NCBI GenBank assembly: GCA_934438075.1
Contig: CAKSBF010000007.1
Coordinates: 62,001 to 126,000, forward strand
Direction of reading: 5' to 3'
DNA length: 64,000 bases
DNA from: an uncultured Clostridia bacterium
Lineage (GTDB): Bacteria > Bacillota > Clostridia > UBA1381 > UBA9506
The notes below the pieces were generated by a model. It ran no database searches. It saw only the letters and a list, made by a program, of their open reading frames with translations, and was not told where the DNA came from. Positions 59,658 through 64,000 of this stretch are shown here, piece by piece (within the stretch, counting starts at the first letter, position 1; the number at the start of each line of letters is the position of its first letter). The position numbers were made by a program, and so were the translations under genes.

Positions 59658-61565
59658 TTATTTTGTTAAATAGATACTGCGCGTTGCCGCATCCCATTGA
59701 ACATTTATCCCAAGTGCCTCTCCTACCGCACGAAGCGGAACCATCGTACGGTCATAAAGAATCATCGGGGCGGCAGGCAGAAAAGTTTCGCTTCCGTCTT
59801 TATACATAACATTGGAATCAATTTGAAGCACAAGCGTTATAGGATCATTTACGATTGTAATACTTCTATCTGCTCCGTTCCATGTAACGAAAGCTCCCAT
59901 CGACTGACTGACAAGACGAATGGGCACCAATGTGCTGTCGGTTAAAATGGTTGCCGGAACATCACTTTCAATCAATGCACCATTCAGATAAATATGCAGC
60001 GGTTTTTGCAAAGTAACATCTTTTCCGAGCCATTCTCCGCCAACTGCAATTTGCATTTGATAACGGTTTGCCGCAAAATCGGAAAGCTTCAGAAACAGTT
60101 TGGTACTGTCAGTTGTCCGGGCAGACGCCTCTATTCCATTTAGCAATAAACCAACATTTGGTTCTGTAACCTTATATTTATGTGCATAAACAGAAACCTC
60201 AGCATCTTCCGCCTGAAGTAATGAACTAAGCCGATAATATGTTGACGCTTTGCTTTGACCACGCTGAATAAAATGAGGCAAAGTAATCAAATCACAATAT
60301 AGATTTTTCAATGCAGCATTGGTGGATAACGCAACATCAACCACTTCATTATCCAAAGAACGATCAAAATAATGTATCAGCTTTACCTGGGGATATACAA
60401 CAGGAACCGTTTTATAAATTATTTTCAACTGCTCCATTGCCCAAGCAGTGCAATCTTCACCCAGGGTACGTGTGTAGTGCGATACACCGGATTCACTAAG
60501 CGCAATCGGCTTACGATCTCCATACTTTTCAACGATTTCAGAAAGCGCAAGCACCGGATCGGCATTATCGCCGGTTTGAAAAACAACCTCATTAAATTTC
60601 TCCTGCTCCGACCAGTCGTTTCTTCCGGTAAAATAACGCTGTGAGTATAAAGAACAGCCTACCCAGTCTACATATTCATCACCGGGGTAATAGTCATCCA
60701 TATCAACATCCCAGCTGGAAACGCTGTACGGACTCCACATCATAGCGATATTAGGACACTGTGAGCGCGCCATGTCTGTAATAAGACGAAACGCTGCAAT
60801 AAACTCCTGCGAGTTTGCACGATTATCCCAGATATTCATTTCCGCACCAAAACGCAAAATAATTTTCAAATCGGGGTATTGCTGCAAAAAATGAAGTAAC
60901 TCCAGTGCATAAGCGGAATCCCTTAAAATCTCAGATATTTGCGTCCCCTCACCGGGGCAATTCAATGCCACAGTTACCATTTGTCCACGTTCACGTGCCT
61001 TGTTAAGTATTACACGCGGCCAGTCAAAATTGGTGTCACCATATTCAATATACAGCAACACGGAGGAAGTTTCGCCTAACTCATCCGCTAAAACACTGTC
61101 GGAAACCACTCCATAATATGTACCGGAAACAGGCTCATGTTTAGCTCCATAATAAATTTGCGGTGAATCTGTTTGCCGATACATCTCAAAGCGAGTCGTA
61201 TATTGCAAAATCTTTGCTTTCGCAATCTTCACTCCATCTGCCCAGCCAATACGGTCCGCATAGGGAACATAACGGTTAAAAAAATCTGCCGCCTCCGAAT
61301 ACCGCCCATGCTTTTCCAAAAGCTCTGCCGTTTGCAAAAGCTTTGTCGCCGCCATAGTCAGATAGTCCTCCGTTGCCGGTTCGGCAGCAAGCGTATTTAC
61401 AATCGTACTGCAAAGCCACACGGCATTGTCACAATCCCCTTGCTCTATAGCTTCAATAAAGCGATTATTATTTTCCCAAAAATCCATAGAAAGCTCTGCG
61501 AAAACAGGCGTAGATGAAACAACAATCAGTATACAGAAAATAATCGATAACATCTTTTTCTTCAT
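59658..61565 (-). CDS. Secreted glycosidase-like protein with C-terminal stalk (copper amine oxidase N-type) domains
   Basis: The 635-residue protein has a signal peptide (about 1-23), a TPR-like helical region (about 30-120), a TIM-barrel-like middle (about 140-410) with IILRFGAEMNIWD (about 238) and PIALSESGVSHY (about 345), positions where GH26-type mannanase relatives keep their two catalytic Glu, and a C-terminal pair of stalk repeats (TLVPIRLVSQSMGAFVTWNG and TMVPLRAVGEALGINVQWD). The stalk domains suggest wall attachment or extension. Substrate and activity are not shown. It is convergent with the SLH gene. Confidence 0.72.
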   Translation of the reverse strand: MKKKMLSIIFCILIVVSSTPVFAELSMDFWENNNRFIEAIEQGDCDNAVWLCSTIVNTLAAEPATEDYLTMAATKLLQTAELLEKHGRYSEAADFFNRYVPYADRIGWADGVKIAKAKILQYTTRFEMYRQTDSPQIYYGAKHEPVSGTYYGVVSDSVLADELGETSSVLLYIEYGDTNFDWPRVILNKARERGQMVTVALNCPGEGTQISEILRDSAYALELLHFLQQYPDLKIILRFGAEMNIWDNRANSQEFIAAFRLITDMARSQCPNIAMMWSPYSVSSWDVDMDDYYPGDEYVDWVGCSLYSQRYFTGRNDWSEQEKFNEVVFQTGDNADPVLALSEIVEKYGDRKPIALSESGVSHYTRTLGEDCTAWAMEQLKIIYKTVPVVYPQVKLIHYFDRSLDNEVVDVALSTNAALKNLYCDLITLPHFIQRGQSKASTYYRLSSLLQAEDAEVSVYAHKYKVTEPNVGLLLNGIEASARTTDSTKLFLKLSDFAANRYQMQIAVGGEWLGKDVTLQKPLHIYLNGALIESDVPATILTDSTLVPIRLVSQSMGAFVTWNGADRSITIVNDPITLVLQIDSNVMYKDGSETFLPAAPMILYDRTMVPLRAVGEALGINVQWDAATRSIYLTK

Positions 61566-61595
61566 AATGCAAAAATGCCCCTTTACAATGTTTAT

Positions 61596-62450
61596 TTATA
61601 ATCCAATCAGCTGTATAATCCATCCGCTGATAATACCGGCAAGCGTAACCAGCACAAGAACAGATATACTTTCCTTAACACGCTTATTCACGCGAAACAA
61701 TACCAGCAAGCCGACTCCGGCACCGGAACAAAGACCTGCTACCGCCGCCCCAAAACTAATGGTGCCGCGCAGAAGAAGCTCCGTCAATAACACAGAAGAG
61801 GCACAATTGGGAATCAAGCCAATTACAGCCGCAATCACTGGCTGAAGCAAGGTGTTATTTAAAAACAGCGCAGACAAGCGTTCCTCGCCGATAAAAGCAA
61901 TCAATGCATTTAACAGAAAGGAAACCAGAAGTATGAAAAAAAAGATGCTGACAGTGTGTCGGATGGCAGCATATAAAATACCATGACTGTCACAGCCGCA
62001 ATGGTCGCATACATCCTCATGAATGTGTTCCTGATGTGCGGTATCACCCTTATGCAAAAATAACTGCAGTACTACATCCGTCAGGAATCCAACAAGAATA
62101 GCAATCACAAGTTTAATAGCAATCAGCTTCAAAATTATGCTCCAACTCTCCGGTGCCGTTAACAAAACGGGTATCGCCTCATCCGAAGTGGCAATAAAAA
62201 CGGAAACCAGCGTTCCCATTGTAATAACACGTCCCGCATAAAGATTTGCCGCAGCAACAGAAAATCCGCACTGCGGAAAGATTCCGAGCAGCGAACCGCC
62301 AACACAGCCAAATTTCCCGGTTCCTGCCAGTAATGCTTCAATCTTATGCGATTTTTTATGTTCAACATATTCAATAAGCAGATATGCCAAAAATAAAAAC
62401 GGCAACATTTTTACCGCGTCCAGCAGTGTATCTACAATAATATCCGACAT
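61596..62450 (-). CDS. ArsP_2-type permease (putative metal/arsenic transporter)
   Basis: The 284-residue protein has about eight to ten spans and a His/Cys-rich loop (HQEHIHEDVCDHCGCDSHG, about 138-156) likely to bind metal. GIFPQCGFSVAAANLYAGR (about 55-73) and GLIPNCASSVLLTELLLRG (about 210-228) form a repeated motif seen in the ArsP_2/'putative manganese transporter' group (PF11449). The direction and ion are unknown. AAGGAG lies 9 bases before the ATG at 62450. It is downstream of rdgB. Confidence 0.7.
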   Translation of the reverse strand: MSDIIVDTLLDAVKMLPFLFLAYLLIEYVEHKKSHKIEALLAGTGKFGCVGGSLLGIFPQCGFSVAAANLYAGRVITMGTLVSVFIATSDEAIPVLLTAPESWSIILKLIAIKLVIAILVGFLTDVVLQLFLHKGDTAHQEHIHEDVCDHCGCDSHGILYAAIRHTVSIFFFILLVSFLLNALIAFIGEERLSALFLNNTLLQPVIAAVIGLIPNCASSVLLTELLLRGTISFGAAVAGLCSGAGVGLLVLFRVNKRVKESISVLVLVTLAGIISGWIIQLIGL

Positions 62451-62466
62451 AAAAACGAACTCCTTT

Positions 62467-63063
62467 TTATGACTCCAACACTTTATCAAAAACTTCCTTC
62501 ATCCGGCGCAACGCCTTGCCCCGATGACTGATAGCGTTCTTTTCATCAGAAGAAAGCTCCGCGAAGGTTTTGTCATATTCTTTGACATAAAATACAGGAT
62601 CGTAGCCAAATCCATTTGCGCCGCGGATTTCCCGTAAAATCGTCCCGTTCACCTCACCGCGCGTGGTATGAATCGAACCATCCGGCATAACCAAACACAT
62701 CACACAGACAAAACGCGCGCCTCGTTGCTCATTGGGAACATCACGCAGCTCATACAGAAGCTTTTGAATGTTATCGGCATCATTTGCCTGCTCGCCCGCA
62801 AAACGTGCTGAATACACACCCGGACGCCCACCCAGCGCCTCTACCTCCAGTCCGGAGTCATCGGCCAGTACCGGCAGATGCAATAACTGCATAATTGTTT
62901 CTGCCTTTTTTTGTGCGTTGGCTGTAAAGCTGTCACCATCCTCAACAATCTCAATATCTAATTTTAAATCATGCAGTCCGAGCACTTCTGTATCGTTTAA
63001 TATCTCGCGAATTTCTTTCAGTTTTCCTTCATTCCCTGTTGCAACAATTAATTTATTTAACAT
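62467..63063 (-). CDS. rdgB: XTP/dITP diphosphatase (RdgB/HAM1)
   Basis: The 198-residue protein has the RdgB start (VATGNEGKLKEIREIL), VLADDSGLEVEALGGRPGVYS (about 66-86; shown in outline), GYDPVFYVKEYDKTFAELSS (about 148-167) and ISHRGKAL (about 175). It removes deaminated purine nucleotides. It overlaps the upstream gene by 11 bases, so the two are co-translated. Confidence 0.96.
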   Translation of the reverse strand: MLNKLIVATGNEGKLKEIREILNDTEVLGLHDLKLDIEIVEDGDSFTANAQKKAETIMQLLHLPVLADDSGLEVEALGGRPGVYSARFAGEQANDADNIQKLLYELRDVPNEQRGARFVCVMCLVMPDGSIHTTRGEVNGTILREIRGANGFGYDPVFYVKEYDKTFAELSSDEKNAISHRGKALRRMKEVFDKVLES

Positions 63064-63979
63064 ATTTTTTCACCAGTAATTCCAATTCATTTTCATTCTC
63101 TGAAGGGCATGTTTCTTTGTAAAGGCTCCATACTTCACTATGTTTTGCAGAAGCATCCGGTGCAAGCTTTGTCATTTCTCCCAGCGTTTCCATTTCCAAA
63201 AACAATGCATTGGTATAGGTTTCAAAATTCATACCGCCATCCGGATAGTTTCCGCCTTCAATCGGGGTGAATTGCTTTAAAAACAAATCGCCGTGATTAA
63301 AATACATTGCAAAACCATGTTCAGAATTAATTCCGACCTTAAAGGAATCCTCATTCTTTTCATTCTGCGCGAGAGTAATATATTTATCACCCCAGCAAAC
63401 ACGTTCATCCGTCATTTTGCTGTATGGCCAAAGCGCAAGCAAGCGATTACTGAGCAGACCCGTGTCCTTCTGCGGCTGCGGAACAATCTCTTTTCCACCG
63501 GCAGCAAGCACAGTGATCGGCCACAGCGCAAGCTCTACAGGCCATGCTGCAAGATTTGTTACCTTATGCATCAGCGTTACCTTTGTGCTTTCAGAATCCA
63601 AAGTAACATCAATTTCATAAACAAACTGATTCCATTTTTGCGGCTGCGGCTTTAAACGCACTCCATTTTCAATTAATTCATAGGCAACCGGTTCATTATC
63701 CGGATAATAACTTTTAGGCATTCCTTCCGGGCTTACCCAAAGACGATGTCCGCCGTAAGTATACCATGTTCCGCCGCCAAACTTATCAAAATCAGCACCG
63801 GAACGGTAAAAAATGCGGTCCAAATCCTCGTACATAACATTTTCCCCATCAACGAATGAATAATTAATAATTCTGGGTCCGACCTCAATGGTTGCAATAA
63901 CCTTTACAATGCCGTTAGAGATTTCCAGACAACGACCATAATTTTTGTATTCTGTTTCATTTACAGTAATTTGTGCCAA
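63053..63979 (-). CDS. DUF4380-like protein
   Basis: The 308-residue protein is beta-rich with no signal peptide or membrane span. GPRIINYSFVDGENVMYED (about 35), GGTWYTYGGHRLWVSPEG (about 69-86) and FLKQFTPIEGGNYPDGGMNFE (about 230-250; in outline) resemble DUF4380, a galactose mutarotase-like fold of unknown role. A TTG at 63979 lies 6-7 bases after AAGGTGG and is the likely start; a GTG at 63991 overlaps that site. It is coupled to rdgB, so it may act in the same cleanup, but that is a guess. Confidence 0.6.
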   Translation of the reverse strand: MAQITVNETEYKNYGRCLEISNGIVKVIATIEVGPRIINYSFVDGENVMYEDLDRIFYRSGADFDKFGGGTWYTYGGHRLWVSPEGMPKSYYPDNEPVAYELIENGVRLKPQPQKWNQFVYEIDVTLDSESTKVTLMHKVTNLAAWPVELALWPITVLAAGGKEIVPQPQKDTGLLSNRLLALWPYSKMTDERVCWGDKYITLAQNEKNEDSFKVGINSEHGFAMYFNHGDLFLKQFTPIEGGNYPDGGMNFETYTNALFLEMETLGEMTKLAPDASAKHSEVWSLYKETCPSENENELELLVKKYVK

Positions 63980-64000
63980 AATAATTCCCACCTTTTATAG

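Noticed and set aside
1..64000. Defence systems, prophage, integrases, insertion sequences, CRISPR arrays
   Set aside because: No transposase, integrase, Cas, restriction or phage structural motif was seen in any frame.

Overview
The window is chromosomal DNA of a spore-forming, low-GC Gram-positive bacterium of class Clostridia (Bacillota), probably an uncultured or gut-associated lineage. The evidence is sporulation and germination genes (spoIID, cwlJ-gerQ, sleB-ypeB, dpaAB, a spoVAF-like gene), an SLH-domain S-layer-type protein, Bacillota-type gene orders (DUF2232-gdpP-rplI-dnaB; tilS-hpt-ftsH; tsaE-tsaB-rpiB-upp-dCMP deaminase), strong AGGAGG ribosome-binding sites and many TTGACA-17-TATAAT-like promoters. 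I see no insertion sequence, prophage, CRISPR array, rRNA or replication origin. One tRNA (Arg, anticodon ACG) is present. Genus cannot be fixed from this sequence.

Layout. 0-8 kb: spoIID and the queuosine genes queA-tgt, then a membrane protein, a Cys-rich putative redox protein, a PII-like protein paired with a cation/proton antiporter, and a DUF4317 protein. 8-21 kb is accessory in character: a YolD/Y-family polymerase pair with a promoter-proximal short-peptide/hairpin leader; a thiamine salvage operon (thiW-thiM-cytX-thiE-HAD::thiD) behind a TPP riboswitch, a terminator and a second, truncated TPP-like element; a MATE exporter with a two-terminator leader; proB; small and broken ORFs including a truncated acetyltransferase; a B3/4 protein and DUF554. 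21-29.5 kb: tRNA-Arg, a glycine-riboswitch-controlled Na+/amino acid symporter, a nucleotide salvage/t6A operon, luxS and a polar amino acid ABC transporter. 29.5-42 kb: core DNA replication, c-di-AMP, tRNA modification, purine salvage and FtsH genes with cwlJ-gerQ, then an NCS2 purine permease with a phosphoribosyltransferase. 42-47 kb: class III fructose-bisphosphatase, a cadC-HMA-cadA metal efflux operon and a sirtuin. 47-56 kb: sleB-ypeB, an unknown 50-residue Cys-containing ORF behind a perfect 12-bp palindrome, a GH29 fucosidase divergent from an AraC regulator, dpaA-dpaB divergent from a spoVAF-like gene, and rhaA. 57-64 kb: the SLH protein, a secreted glycosidase-like protein with stalk domains, an ArsP_2-type permease, rdgB and a DUF4380-like protein.

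How the genes fit together. Several sets serve the spore: coat/cortex formation (spoIID, gerQ), dipicolinate synthesis (dpaAB) and germination (spoVAF-like, cwlJ, sleB-ypeB). Thiamine is only salvaged here: precursors are imported (ThiW, CytX), phosphorylated (ThiM, ThiD) and joined (ThiE), with no thiC or thiG in view. Purines and pyrimidines are likewise salvaged (NCS2, apt-like, hpt, upp).

The most unusual element is the thi leader: a complete TPP aptamer and terminator followed about 75 bases later by an element that repeats the pyrimidine-recognising half of a TPP aptamer but has a simple palindromic hairpin where the pyrophosphate-binding half should be. Its function is untested; the HMP-PP ('thiS motif') class is one candidate. 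Positions of short sites may be off by one or two bases because they were counted by eye.
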